The notes under the pieces were generated by a model. It saw nothing but the letters and a program-made list of their open reading frames with translations. It searched no databases and was not told the DNA's origin. A program made the translations under genes and the position numbers. Shown in pieces: positions 24,401 through 33,021 of a stretch of DNA of 45,261 nt; within the stretch, counting starts at the first letter, position 1; each line of letters opens with the position of its first letter. This DNA comes from Planctomyces sp. (GTDB lineage: Bacteria > Planctomycetota > Planctomycetia > Planctomycetales > Planctomycetaceae), in the NCBI GenBank assembly GCA_005798445.1, contig SYJG01000079.1, positions 1 to 45,261 of the forward strand, read 5' to 3'.

Positions 24401-24969
24401 TGCGACTGCGTCAGGCGGCGTGTCATCCGGCGCTGCTCGACAAGTCGAAAGTCGGCGAAGGTTCGGCCAAGCTGGATGTCCTGCTGCCGCACCTCGAAGA
24501 GCTGATCGACGAGAAGCACAAGACGCTGGTCTTCTCGCAATTCACAAGCATGCTGTCGATCGTGCGACATCACCTCGACCAGCGCGGTATCGTCTACGAA
24601 TATCTCGACGGCCAAACTCGCGACCGCCGCGCATGCGTCGAACGATTCCAATCCGACGAAAAGTGCCCGCTGTTCCTGATCAGCCTGAAGGCCGGCGGCC
24701 TCGGCTTGAACCTGACGGCGGCGGATTACGTCTTCCTGCTTGATCCGTGGTGGAATCCCGCCGTCGAAGCGCAAGCGATCGACCGTGCTCACCGCGTTGG
24801 TCAGACGAAGCAGGTCTTTGCATACCGCCTGATCTGCCGCAACACGGTCGAAGAGAAGATCGCCGAGCTGCAAATCAAGAAGAAAGGTCTTGCCGACGCC
24901 ATTCTCCAAGAGAACGGCAGCGTGCTGGAGCAATTGTCGGCCGAGGACTTGGAGATGCTGCTCTCGTGA
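21433..24969 (+). CDS. SWIM-domain SNF2-family helicase with Walker A K-to-T change
   Basis: An 1178-residue Snf2-type protein. Residues 63-79 hold a SWIM zinc finger (C63-S-C65 ... C77-K-H79). A long middle region (about 150-690) is the bacterial SNF2-associated part. The ATPase lies at about 710-1175: Q-type [10 protein letters not shown], motif I at 741-752, DEAQ box D845-E846-A-Q, [22 protein letters not shown], and in lobe 2 [33 protein letters not shown] followed by DRAHRVGQT. All motifs look intact except motif I, which reads [10 protein letters not shown] instead of DDMGLGKTVQ: the ATP-binding lysine is T749 (ACG, one base from AAG). GTG at 21433 is preferred, with GGGGAG upstream; the open frame further left comes from a palindrome. 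Confidence 0.92.
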   Translation: [1178 protein letters not shown]

Positions 24970-24997
24970 CGCGTCGAGCGCGGCACTTTGGGGCGGA

Positions 24998-25765
24998 TCA
25001 ATACTGCCAAAGGGTCGAACCATCCGCCTCTTGCAAAGACGGCTGAATTGCCTTTTGCTCGCGGCCAAACCAACGCCGTTCACTAGGACGTTGCCGCCAT
25101 TGACGCAGCGATGACGTAGGGCTGGCAGCACGAAATTGCGCGAGTTGTGGATCGTCAAACCACGAAGCCAACAGCTCTTGCCAAGCGTGATCGCGGTGTC
25201 GGCGACGGATGTGAATCGGGTCGAAACCATACCACTGGCCCCGAAGTTCCAGCGTTTGAAGGTCATGTTTGCGACCGAGTTCGACGAGGTGTTGGTTGAG
25301 CCGCACGGCCTTTGGCACGAGATCGCCGAATTGAACAGTGGTGTTTGGGAAGAACAACGAGCGGAAGAACCGGAACCGTGCAGGTCCAAGACTCAGCACG
25401 CTGGCGATCGGGAGTTGAGTCAGCACGATTCGCGCGGACATCTCGTTCAGGCGTTCGATGCAAGTCGCGACCCACTCGGCAATCTGGTCTGGATCGACAC
25501 CGTACAACAAATCGTTACCGACGTCGGTAATGAGTGCTCGTGGAGGCTCGGCACAGGGAGATTGCGCGGCGAAGTCGTCCCACAAGCGACATTGAACAAT
25601 GCCCGGCAGCTCGCGCGGGCCGATGCGGCTCCACATTCCGAACGATCGGCCGTGACCATGCGCGGCGAACATTTCCACCGGCGCGGCGAACGCTCGACGC
25701 AGCCCGTGCCACAGCCGCGGAAACGCGAGCGTGACGTTGCTGGCCCCAAGCAGGATCGCTCGCAT
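24998..25765 (-). CDS. SGNH-fold hydrolase-like protein
   Basis: A 255-residue protein with SGNH/GDSL layout. Block I is ILLGASNVTLA (S9, with Ala instead of the usual Asp before Ser), block III is ITDVGNDLLYG (G-N-D), and block V is FDPIHIRRRHRD (D and H of the catalytic dyad). Such enzymes are esterases or O-acetyl hydrolases; the substrate is unknown. No signal peptide is seen from the chosen ATG at 25765. An upstream frame to 25828 encodes repeat-derived residues. It is convergent with the SNF2 gene (28 bp between stops). Confidence 0.68.
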   Translation of the reverse strand: MRAILLGASNVTLAFPRLWHGLRRAFAAPVEMFAAHGHGRSFGMWSRIGPRELPGIVQCRLWDDFAAQSPCAEPPRALITDVGNDLLYGVDPDQIAEWVATCIERLNEMSARIVLTQLPIASVLSLGPARFRFFRSLFFPNTTVQFGDLVPKAVRLNQHLVELGRKHDLQTLELRGQWYGFDPIHIRRRHRDHAWQELLASWFDDPQLAQFRAASPTSSLRQWRQRPSERRWFGREQKAIQPSLQEADGSTLWQY

Positions 25766-25793
25766 GGATGTGAAGCTCCGAATGGCCAGCACC

Positions 25794-25891
25794 CTAACCC
25801 GAAGCGTCAGAGAGGGCGAACGCTTCACACGGTTTCGACAGCCGGATCATGGCTTTCTGGAGCGCTCGCCCTCGCTGGCGCTTCGGGTTAG
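25794..25891. repeat. NPKRKRG-type palindrome, intergenic copy
   Basis: A 31-nt arm at 25794-25824 (starting CTAACCCGAAGCG) pairs with 25861-25891 (ending CTTCGGGTTAG) with three mismatches; the loop is 36 nt. The same family occurs within the coding sequence at 27420-27482 and at the window end (45171-45261). Confidence 0.92.
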
Positions 25892-25907
25892 TTTGCAGGT
25901 GACTCTG

Positions 25908-28900
25908 CTACCACGGAAGGTCCGGCCGCGCGAGTCGCTGTTTCTCGCGGCCGTAGTCCAACGTGATCCGCGTGCTCAATCCGACGAGCGTCACGCGGGC
26001 GGCGGCGGGGTCATGTTTGGTCTGTACGAGCCGCGTCGGCAGCACATGGTCGCTCGAACCAAGCAAATCGCCCGACAGCGCGTCGATCGCCTCGACCCGC
26101 AGCGCGGATTTGTCCGAGCGGGTGCGATCCTGCTGCCGAGCCAGTGCGATCAAAAACGGCAACCGAGCATTGTCGAGCCGCAAGACCGTGCGTTGCGGCA
26201 TTGTCCGCATCCACAGTTTCTTGCCGAGCTTGCCGGTCACTCCGTCCAGCGGTTGCGGCATTGTTGGCCGCTCGAAGGCGTACAGCTCGCCCAGCACTTC
26301 GGCATTCGGGACCAGCGTTTCATTCAGGAAATAGCTCATCGAAATCCGGTTGGAGTTGTCGAGGACTCGTTGCAGATTCAGGTAGTAGCGGTCGCGGTCG
26401 GAAAAGGCTCGCAGAATGTTGGCACCGCGGACGTCGGACTCGGACAGCGTCACGTCCAGCTTGACCAGACCGTTGTGAACGTCGATCACACGCACTCGGC
26501 CGGAGCGCAGCACGAGCAGCAATTCGCCGTCCTTGGTGACTTGCGGCGAAAACGCGGAGGTGCCGGGGGGCAATGCCTCGTCCAGTTCGTTGCGATCCGT
26601 TAGTGGATCCCAGATTCGCATGCGCCGGACGCCGTTCACCTCGATGATGTGAAACAGACGTCGGCCGAACGCGCGGCGCGATTGATGCTGATCGACGGGC
26701 AGCCGTCCTTGACGAATCTCGCGGCCGGTTGCGGTTTCGTAGACCGTGAACACCGATTGATCCGAACCGAACACGAACAGCGCTTCGCGATCGCCGAACA
26801 GGCCGGTCTCGCTTTCGCCGAGCAATCCCGAATGCGGTTCCAATTCGCGACGCCATGTCACTCGACCGGTTGCTGGATCGACGATGATCAGATGCTGTCG
26901 CGATTGAAACACGCAGAAGCCTGGCCCGACTGGCCCGACTCGCAAGAACTCCTGAGTTGCTCGCAACGGAACGAACGCCGTTTCCCAGGCCGGTTCCGTC
27001 TGACCACGTCCCAGCAACGAGAAGCCCAACATCCGGCCTGGTCCACCGACCGGAAAGAAATGGTTGACTCCCGCGGGAGCTCCCGCTGGCAAGCCGGTCG
27101 GGTAGTAACGATCCAACTGCGGCAGAAGTCCCATGACGACTCCGGAATCGCGATCGACGATTTGCCAACCCGGCTCCTGAAGCGGCCGGAACAATGACTG
27201 CGTTTGGAAGAGATGCACACCGATGCCCGCGCGAACCATCGTTCGATTGCGGATGTCGCCGTTGCCAAAACCTTCGACCAGACGCAGCTCACTGGTTCTC
27301 GGTCGATCTTCGGCGATCACCACACGACGCACGTTCCAGTTTGGCTTTTGTCGCCGAGCGAACGCTTGCCACGTCATCGAATCGCGTGGAAACGCCGCCA
27401 CGAATTGTTTGCCGGTCATACTAACCCGACGCGCAAGCGAGGGCGAATCGGCGTCCGACCCTCGCTTGCGCTTCGGGTTAGTCTCACCGAACGAATCAGT
27501 GACCGAAAACTCGACGTCGCCGAATCGGTCTTCCAATTCGCCCAACAAATTGGCTGCCAGCGAGTAAAAACCAACGTTCTCCCACAGCCGCAACATTCGA
27601 GCGGTCGCGGCGGCGGCGACTTGGGAATCGGTCGAGAGTCGATCGCGAGCCAGCAGCATTTCCGCCTCTTGGAAATCGCCGCGATCGAGCAGCAAGTCCG
27701 CCAGTCGCAGGCGCACATCGCTGGCCTGCGGCCAATCGTCACACAGCCGTGCAAACTGCCGCAGCCCGCCGACATCGGACGACTTCAACATCACGTCGCG
27801 CTCTTGATTCAGCAGGTCGTTGACGCGGTCCGCATCATCGGGCGCGTTGGCAACGCGACCGCGCACCTGCCTCAGAAAGCCACGGGCCCAGGTGTCGAGC
27901 GACACGACATGCTGGCCGTGCTCATCCAATTCCAATTCATGATCGAGCGACAACGCGGCCAAATCACGAGCGGCTTGCACCGTGCGAACCGGATCACGCG
28001 GCAGTGAAACCTCGCAGATGCGTTGCAGCAATCGCGCTCGCTCGCCGGTCGTGCCCGCCAGTCGCTCGAGCTGCGGCAACAGTTCGTCCGCTTGATCAGG
28101 ATCGCGGCTGAGTTCGAGATACAACGACTCGCGAAGTTGTCGTTCCGCTTGCTGACGCAGTTCCGGAGACAGCTCCGATTGCAGCACCTGCTTGAGTTCG
28201 GCGACGGGCGAGGCTTCCGATCCCAGCAGCATTGTGAGTTCGGACTCGAGCAGCCGCCGTTCAACGGACTCCGGCCGATCGTGGAGCGACGCCAACACCG
28301 CGCGAGCCTGCGGATACACGGCGACGCGGCCCAGTCCCAGCGAGACGACGACATCGTCGCACGCGATCAGATTCCCCGGCCACGGCGCGAATTCGTGTTC
28401 TGCGAGATCCTGCTCGTCTTCCGGACGAGGTCCGCGACGAATGGCCGCGAGATCAAACGTCCGAGTCACCGCAAAACCTCGATCGCGACCGGTCGCGAGA
28501 TCGAGGCACGCGACTCGGCCGGACTTCAGCGGCACGAGCAAGTCATCACCAACCCGCACACCGCGTCCTGTCACTGGCCCGACCAAGTGAGTCCACAACG
28601 GTTCCATCGGTTCATCGGCGTTCGCTGGTCCAACCTTCTGCGGTGTGGGATTCCCACCGGAACCGACCGTGTCGTCCGCGGGCATTGGGATCGCCCTGAC
28701 GTCGCGCTCACCCACGAGCACAATGCGATCGTCGGTCACCGCACCGATGTAGACCGCGTTGCCGCGCGGCACCTGCCACAGCAGCTTTCCGGTGATCGTT
28801 TCGACGCAATGCAACTCCTCGGAGAATCGTGACAGCAGCAAGACTCGGTCGCGATGAATGACCGGCCACGTTGGCGTGCCATCCCAGCCGAGAGATTCCG

Positions 28901-30704
28901 GAAAGTACTCGCGACGGACTCCCGCCTCGCCGATGCGGTAGCCGTGTACCCAGCGCTGTCGGCCCGTCACCAAATCGACACCGACGAATAACCCAACGTC
29001 GGTCGGACAGATCAACATGCCGTCCGAGACCGTCGGTGAACCGACCGGGTTGCGGCGACTGCGCTGCCGCATTTTGAAGAACGGTTCATCGACCAACGCC
29101 AGCCCCTGACACCACAGCGGCTCGCCGTTCGAGCCGTCGATCGCGATCAGGCAGAGTTGGTTGTTCTTCTCCGCCGTGAATTCGTCGATCGAAAATAGCT
29201 CGCCCATCACGAAAAGTTGCTCGTCCACGACGACCGGTGCACCGAGGAATTGGAGACCACAGCCACGATGTCCCAACTTGCTCGCGGCCGCCAAGCCATC
29301 CAACGTCCAAGTTGGCCGCACCTGTGCCACGAGCGTATCGCCCGTGTTCGATGTGCCGGTTTCGATCGGCAACGCCACCAACTGCGTCAGCACGTCGAGA
29401 TCGCGATTCCCCGAATCTTCGTCGACAACTTTGTTGCCCGCCGGTTTGCTCCCCCAGGGGATCATGTTGATTGCGAACACGCGCCGCCCATCACTCGACA
29501 ACATGCCGCACGCGGAGTTTGTCACGAAGCCATCGCGCACCGCGCTGACGCGGTTGGTCTCTCCGGCTTGAGCCATGGCGCGCGGCAGCCACTCGCTAAA
29601 CGGCAGCGAGGCCGGAAACGTCCATAACCGCCGGCCCGTTCGCAGATCGAAGGCCGAGACCCCGTTCAATTCGCGTACGACCAATTGCCCGCGCACGACG
29701 ATCGGCTCGACCGCCACCGCGAGCTGTTGGGTGTTGTGTTCGTCCTGATTCACCAGCCAATCCTGAATTGCCGAACGGTCCGAGGAGTTCGCTGCCAATG
29801 GCACCGGAGTCCAGAGCGGCTTCAACCACGGCACACTGCCGGACGGAGCCGCGTTGCGCGCGAAGTTGCCACTTGCCGTCAACCACTCGCGCGACATGCT
29901 TGCCGGAACTTTCGGCACCTCGTCCATGTGGCGAGCTACAAGCTGCTCCGCCAACTGTGTCGCCGATCGCTCTTCGCCGGCGATCCGAATTCTCGTCGCA
30001 CCCAGCTTCGCCAGCAGTTCTCTCGCGCGGATGTCGTTTCCCGCCAATTGCTGCGCCGCCGCTGCTTGCACCAGCAAATTGGGAGTCAGCCGCTCGCGAT
30101 GTACCGGCTCAGACAGCAATCGTTCGAACAGTCGTGCAGAGATGCGAGTCTCCCCTTTGTCGAGCCAGCGTGTGGCCAGCCACCGTGCCGCGTCAAAACC
30201 GGCCGCCGTGTGAAAATACCTCCGCATCGTCTCGGTGGCGAAGACCGAGCGACTGGTCTGTTGCGACTGCTCGAACAAATGCCGCGCGGCAGTGCCAAAC
30301 AATCGCTCGTAAGTTGCCCGTCCCTCTGGCGGCATTTCACTCAGACCACGCAGTACCTCACCGCGAACTTCCAACCACTGCCCGTCGGCTCGCAACTTGA
30401 CGAAGCCGTCGTCCCCGCGATCCAAAATCCGTTGCCAGAGGGTGAGCCCCTCGCTGGTTTGTCCACCGTCGAGCCGCGACCGACCATCCTTGAACCAGCG
30501 CCGCAGAGTTGTGTCGTTGTTGAGATGAAACGCGGCTTCCGACGACAAATCCAAAGTCAGCTTCGCGTTGAGCTTGGGAGACTTCGATGGTGCCGCAGGT
30601 TCTTGAGACTGTCCGTCCGCCGCTGCGATCACCAACCACGCGGCCACAACCGCGAGGCATCCCAGCGACCTCAACCTCCGCCGACCTGCGACGCGACTCA
30701 TCAT
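25908..30704 (-). CDS. Giant secreted PQQ-type beta-propeller protein
   Basis: A 1598-residue protein. A signal peptide or anchor (RSLGCLAVVAAWLVIAAADG) follows MMSRVAGRRRL. The first third has helical repeat character. Blocks of PQQ/quinoprotein-propeller repeats follow (DLRTGRRLWTFPA, DLVTGRQRWVHGY, ETITGKLLWQVP, DLATGRDRG, DPATGRVTWRREL), like those in BamB and outer-membrane quinoproteins. A TPR-like stretch lies at about 800-1070 (LLDRGDFQEAEMLLARDRL). Enzymatic motifs are absent, so a structural or binding role is likelier than dehydrogenase activity. ATG at 30704/30701 has GAAAGG upstream; the open frame to 31223 is antisense to the ACT gene and rejected. Residues about 1075-1095 (TNPKRKRGSDADSPSLARRVS) are encoded by a palindromic repeat read in frame. 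Confidence 0.85.
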   Translation of the reverse strand: MMSRVAGRRRLRSLGCLAVVAAWLVIAAADGQSQEPAAPSKSPKLNAKLTLDLSSEAAFHLNNDTTLRRWFKDGRSRLDGGQTSEGLTLWQRILDRGDDGFVKLRADGQWLEVRGEVLRGLSEMPPEGRATYERLFGTAARHLFEQSQQTSRSVFATETMRRYFHTAAGFDAARWLATRWLDKGETRISARLFERLLSEPVHRERLTPNLLVQAAAAQQLAGNDIRARELLAKLGATRIRIAGEERSATQLAEQLVARHMDEVPKVPASMSREWLTASGNFARNAAPSGSVPWLKPLWTPVPLAANSSDRSAIQDWLVNQDEHNTQQLAVAVEPIVVRGQLVVRELNGVSAFDLRTGRRLWTFPASLPFSEWLPRAMAQAGETNRVSAVRDGFVTNSACGMLSSDGRRVFAINMIPWGSKPAGNKVVDEDSGNRDLDVLTQLVALPIETGTSNTGDTLVAQVRPTWTLDGLAAASKLGHRGCGLQFLGAPVVVDEQLFVMGELFSIDEFTAEKNNQLCLIAIDGSNGEPLWCQGLALVDEPFFKMRQRSRRNPVGSPTVSDGMLICPTDVGLFVGVDLVTGRQRWVHGYRIGEAGVRREYFPESLGWDGTPTWPVIHRDRVLLLSRFSEELHCVETITGKLLWQVPRGNAVYIGAVTDDRIVLVGERDVRAIPMPADDTVGSGGNPTPQKVGPANADEPMEPLWTHLVGPVTGRGVRVGDDLLVPLKSGRVACLDLATGRDRGFAVTRTFDLAAIRRGPRPEDEQDLAEHEFAPWPGNLIACDDVVVSLGLGRVAVYPQARAVLASLHDRPESVERRLLESELTMLLGSEASPVAELKQVLQSELSPELRQQAERQLRESLYLELSRDPDQADELLPQLERLAGTTGERARLLQRICEVSLPRDPVRTVQAARDLAALSLDHELELDEHGQHVVSLDTWARGFLRQVRGRVANAPDDADRVNDLLNQERDVMLKSSDVGGLRQFARLCDDWPQASDVRLRLADLLLDRGDFQEAEMLLARDRLSTDSQVAAAATARMLRLWENVGFYSLAANLLGELEDRFGDVEFSVTDSFGETNPKRKRGSDADSPSLARRVSMTGKQFVAAFPRDSMTWQAFARRQKPNWNVRRVVIAEDRPRTSELRLVEGFGNGDIRNRTMVRAGIGVHLFQTQSLFRPLQEPGWQIVDRDSGVVMGLLPQLDRYYPTGLPAGAPAGVNHFFPVGGPGRMLGFSLLGRGQTEPAWETAFVPLRATQEFLRVGPVGPGFCVFQSRQHLIIVDPATGRVTWRRELEPHSGLLGESETGLFGDREALFVFGSDQSVFTVYETATGREIRQGRLPVDQHQSRRAFGRRLFHIIEVNGVRRMRIWDPLTDRNELDEALPPGTSAFSPQVTKDGELLLVLRSGRVRVIDVHNGLVKLDVTLSESDVRGANILRAFSDRDRYYLNLQRVLDNSNRISMSYFLNETLVPNAEVLGELYAFERPTMPQPLDGVTGKLGKKLWMRTMPQRTVLRLDNARLPFLIALARQQDRTRSDKSALRVEAIDALSGDLLGSSDHVLPTRLVQTKHDPAAARVTLVGLSTRITLDYGREKQRLARPDLPW
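27420..27482. repeat. NPKRKRG-type palindrome inside the PQQ-protein gene
   Basis: 24-nt arms 27420-27443 and 27459-27482 are complements with one mismatch; the loop is 15 nt. The unit is 63 bp, exactly 21 codons, so it keeps the frame and adds a basic peptide to the host protein, between the TPR-like part and the C-terminal propeller. The arrangement is analogous to Rickettsia palindromic elements. Confidence 0.93.
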
Positions 30705-30851
30705 CGACGCCTTTCGCAGAGAAAACTCGTGACATGGTGCCAGCGTCATGCTGGTACGGCTGCCGATCATGCTGCGAACCCCGAGCTGCAATTGTGCCGC
30801 GCTTTCGAGAACGTGCCAATGCCGAATCCCGTAGAACGGACGCCGCCGGAC

Positions 30852-30904
30852 GTGGAGCACGTTTTCAACGTGCTCGTCACGGGCACGTTGAAAACGTGCC
30901 CCAC
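30852..30904. repeat. Double-hairpin element between the PQQ and ACT genes
   Basis: GAGCACGTT-TTC-AACGTGCTC (30855-30875) and GGGCACGTT-GAA-AACGTGCCC (30881-30901), with GTGG and CCAC ends. It lies 7 bp downstream of the ACT gene stop and about 150 bp upstream of the PQQ gene start, both on the minus strand. It may separate the two transcription units or terminate the first, but no T-run follows. Confidence 0.9.
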
Positions 30905-30910
30905 GGTCAG

Positions 30911-31411
30911 CTAATCGTCCGCCAGCAGGTCGTCTTCGTTGACCAGACGATGCCCATGCTCGGTCAAGACTTTGATCGCCATTTCGATGTCGTCCACCGA
31001 GATCGCGACCGCACAGCGTCCATCGGGACGACACATCAATGGGTAGGTGTATTGAATGTTGACCTCGGCTTGCAGCAGCGAGGCACACAGCGTCACGAAC
31101 GGCTGACTCCCTTTCGGCAGGGCGACGCCGATGATGTCGCTCTCGAAGTATGCGAACCCCGACAGGCTGAGAATCTCCCGGCCACGGTCGTAGGAACTGA
31201 GCATCACTCGCGCAGTCGCGCATTCATGGGAATCATTGATGCTCAGCGCGATGATCCGCAGATCGTGCTTCTCGAAGTGCCGCAGCAGGTCACGCAGACG
31301 ACCGATGCGGTTCTCCAGGAACACGCAGAACTGCCGCAGACAAGGCCAGTCGTGGTCGTGAGCCGTTTGCTCGGCGATGCTTGATCCGTGATCGTCAAAA
31401 TCCGTGGGCAT
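30911..31411 (-). CDS. ACT-domain protein
   Basis: A 166-residue cytoplasmic protein. The fold pattern of tandem ACT modules is visible: QFCVFLENRIGRLRDLLRHFEKHDLRIIALSINDS (first beta-alpha-beta, with N-R-I-G-R-L at the ligand loop) and a second unit with VALPKGSQPFVTLCASLLQAEVNIQYTYPLM...CAVAISVDDIEMAIKVL. Such proteins bind amino acids and regulate partner enzymes; acetolactate synthase small subunits are related, but no catalytic subunit is nearby. ATG at 31411 has GGAGG upstream and is followed by a variable acidic/His-rich leader of about 25 residues. Confidence 0.8.
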   Translation of the reverse strand: MPTDFDDHGSSIAEQTAHDHDWPCLRQFCVFLENRIGRLRDLLRHFEKHDLRIIALSINDSHECATARVMLSSYDRGREILSLSGFAYFESDIIGVALPKGSQPFVTLCASLLQAEVNIQYTYPLMCRPDGRCAVAISVDDIEMAIKVLTEHGHRLVNEDDLLADD

Positions 31412-31583
31412 GAGAGTCCTGCCTCCGTGATCGTGGTCGGAACGCGAGCCGCTGGAAGTGAGAAGGCGAGACCGCGTCCGGCATGAGATGTTCGTCGCGC
31501 GGCGAATCTGCAATCATGCCACGCTCACCGTGCGGAGGAGTTGTATCCCGTCGCGTCAACAAGCGTCAATCAGCGAGTTTCTG

Positions 31584-32192
31584 ATGATCCGCACCTGTCT
31601 GTTCGACATGGGCAATGTCCTGGTCTTCTTCTCGCACGACCGCATGTGCGAGCAGCTCGGCCGGCTCGGTAACCGTTCGACCGACGACATGCGCCGGCTG
31701 CTGATCGACTCCGGCGTGCAGTGGAACTACGAACGGGGCCGGCTCAGCCCCACGCAATTTCACGAGTGGTTCAGATCGACCACGGGTCGCGAGGTCTCGT
31801 TCGATGACCTGGTGCGAGCCGCCTCGGACATCTTCTGGCTGAATGAGCCAATCGTCCCAGTGCTCGACCAACTGAAAGCGCGTGGCTTGCGGCTCGTGCT
31901 GTTGTCGAACACCTGCATCACGCACTTCGAGTGGGTCCGCGACCACTACGATGTCCTGCAACGTTTCGATGCCTGTGTGACCTCGTGCGGCGCGGGGGCC
32001 ATCAAGCCGGAACCCGCCATCTACGAAGCCGCGCTGCGTGAAATCGGCTGCGACCCCAACGAGTGCTTCTACACCGACGATATTCCGAAATATGTCGCGA
32101 CCGGCCGACAACACGGCCTACTCGCAGAGGTCTTCACCGACGTGCCGGCGCTGCTTGGACACTTGAGCTCGCACGGTGTATCGATGTCGTAG
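31584..32192 (+). CDS. HAD-superfamily hydrolase (YihX-like)
   Basis: A 202-residue HAD phosphatase. Motif I is CLFDMGNVLVFF, with the nucleophile Asp followed by M-G-N as in E. coli YihX-type sugar phosphatases (where the second Asp is also missing). Motif II is VLLSNT, motif III has the lysine of AIKPEPAIYE, and motif IV is CFYTDDIPKYV. The helical cap (about residues 17-80) is of subclass IA. A likely substrate is a sugar phosphate or small phosphorylated metabolite. The start is where similarity begins; the ribosome site is weak. Confidence 0.85.
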   Translation: MIRTCLFDMGNVLVFFSHDRMCEQLGRLGNRSTDDMRRLLIDSGVQWNYERGRLSPTQFHEWFRSTTGREVSFDDLVRAASDIFWLNEPIVPVLDQLKARGLRLVLLSNTCITHFEWVRDHYDVLQRFDACVTSCGAGAIKPEPAIYEAALREIGCDPNECFYTDDIPKYVATGRQHGLLAEVFTDVPALLGHLSSHGVSMS

Positions 32193-32229
32193 CCCGAGGT
32201 CATGGGTCAACGTCGATGGTCATCGTTGA

Positions 32230-33003
32230 TTACCCGCGGCCGATGATGTACCGCAAGGGATCGACTTCGTTCCGCAGGATTTCCAGTGTGGCCGGCTCTG
32301 GAGCAGGAGTCGCTTCGAGCGGCTCGCGCACGAGCAACTCGAATCCGGTGCGGTCACGAACTTCCTGAAGCGTGATCCCCGGATGTAGCGACTCGACCTG
32401 CATGCGCTTGGTCGCGTCGTCAAAGCCGAGCACCGCCAGATCGGTGATCACCTTGTACGGCCCGGTTCCCGGCGGCAAGCCCGCCGACTCGCGAGCGCCG
32501 GGGCCGGTCAGGTATCCGGGAGTCGTCACGAAGTCACACCGCTCAACAAATCGCCGCCGGTCGTGCGGTGTCAGAACCAGAATCTTCCAGCAAAGTGATC
32601 CGAGATCGTTCGCTCCACCGCTGCCGGGCAGACGCACTTTCGGATGCTGATAGTCCTCGCCGATTTGCGTCGAGTTCAGATTGCCGAACTGGTCAATTTG
32701 AGCTCCGCCGAGGAACGTGTAATCGACCATGCCGCGCTGACAGGTCTCCATGATGTCGGCCATGCTGGTGGCCATCAGCCCGCGATAGAACGTCCGCGAG
32801 TCTCCCACGCTGATCGGCATCCTCGGCAAGAGTGGCCCGACTCCGCCCGCTTCGAACAGCAGCGTCAGATTCGGTGCGGTCGTCTTCTGAGCCAGCATCG
32901 CCGCCGCGCACGGAGCACCGGTGCCGACGACAACCATCGCTCCGTCTTCCAGCCACCGCGCGGCCGAGCAGATCATCAATTCCATGCGGGTGTAGTTTGG
33001 CAT
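32230..33003 (-). CDS. CoA-transferase beta subunit (family I), orphan
   Basis: A 257-residue protein matching the beta subunit of glutaconate/3-oxoacid-type CoA-transferases: VVVGTGAPCAAAMLAQKTTAPNLTLLFEAGGVGP (the glutamate in FEAGG, about E51, is the probable catalytic residue), then DYTFLGGAQIDQFGNLNSTQIGE and a C-terminal GFELLVREPLEATPAP. These enzymes work as alpha/beta pairs encoded side by side. Here no alpha subunit is adjacent: the HAD gene and a decayed region flank it on the other strand. ATG at 33003 is preferred because the upstream frame runs through a double-hairpin repeat. Confidence 0.85.
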   Translation of the reverse strand: MPNYTRMELMICSAARWLEDGAMVVVGTGAPCAAAMLAQKTTAPNLTLLFEAGGVGPLLPRMPISVGDSRTFYRGLMATSMADIMETCQRGMVDYTFLGGAQIDQFGNLNSTQIGEDYQHPKVRLPGSGGANDLGSLCWKILVLTPHDRRRFVERCDFVTTPGYLTGPGARESAGLPPGTGPYKVITDLAVLGFDDATKRMQVESLHPGITLQEVRDRTGFELLVREPLEATPAPEPATLEILRNEVDPLRYIIGRG

Positions 33004-33021
33004 GCCTCGAAATGTAGAGCC

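Noticed and set aside
29685-30914. A 409-codon open frame antisense to the PQQ-protein gene
   Set aside because: It is Arg/Gln/His-rich shadow translation without a ribosome site or motifs, and ends inside the double hairpin.
30705-31223. N-terminal extension of the PQQ protein by 173 residues
   Set aside because: It runs antisense to the ACT gene's coding region in another frame and through a palindromic repeat; a signal peptide begins at 30704/30701.
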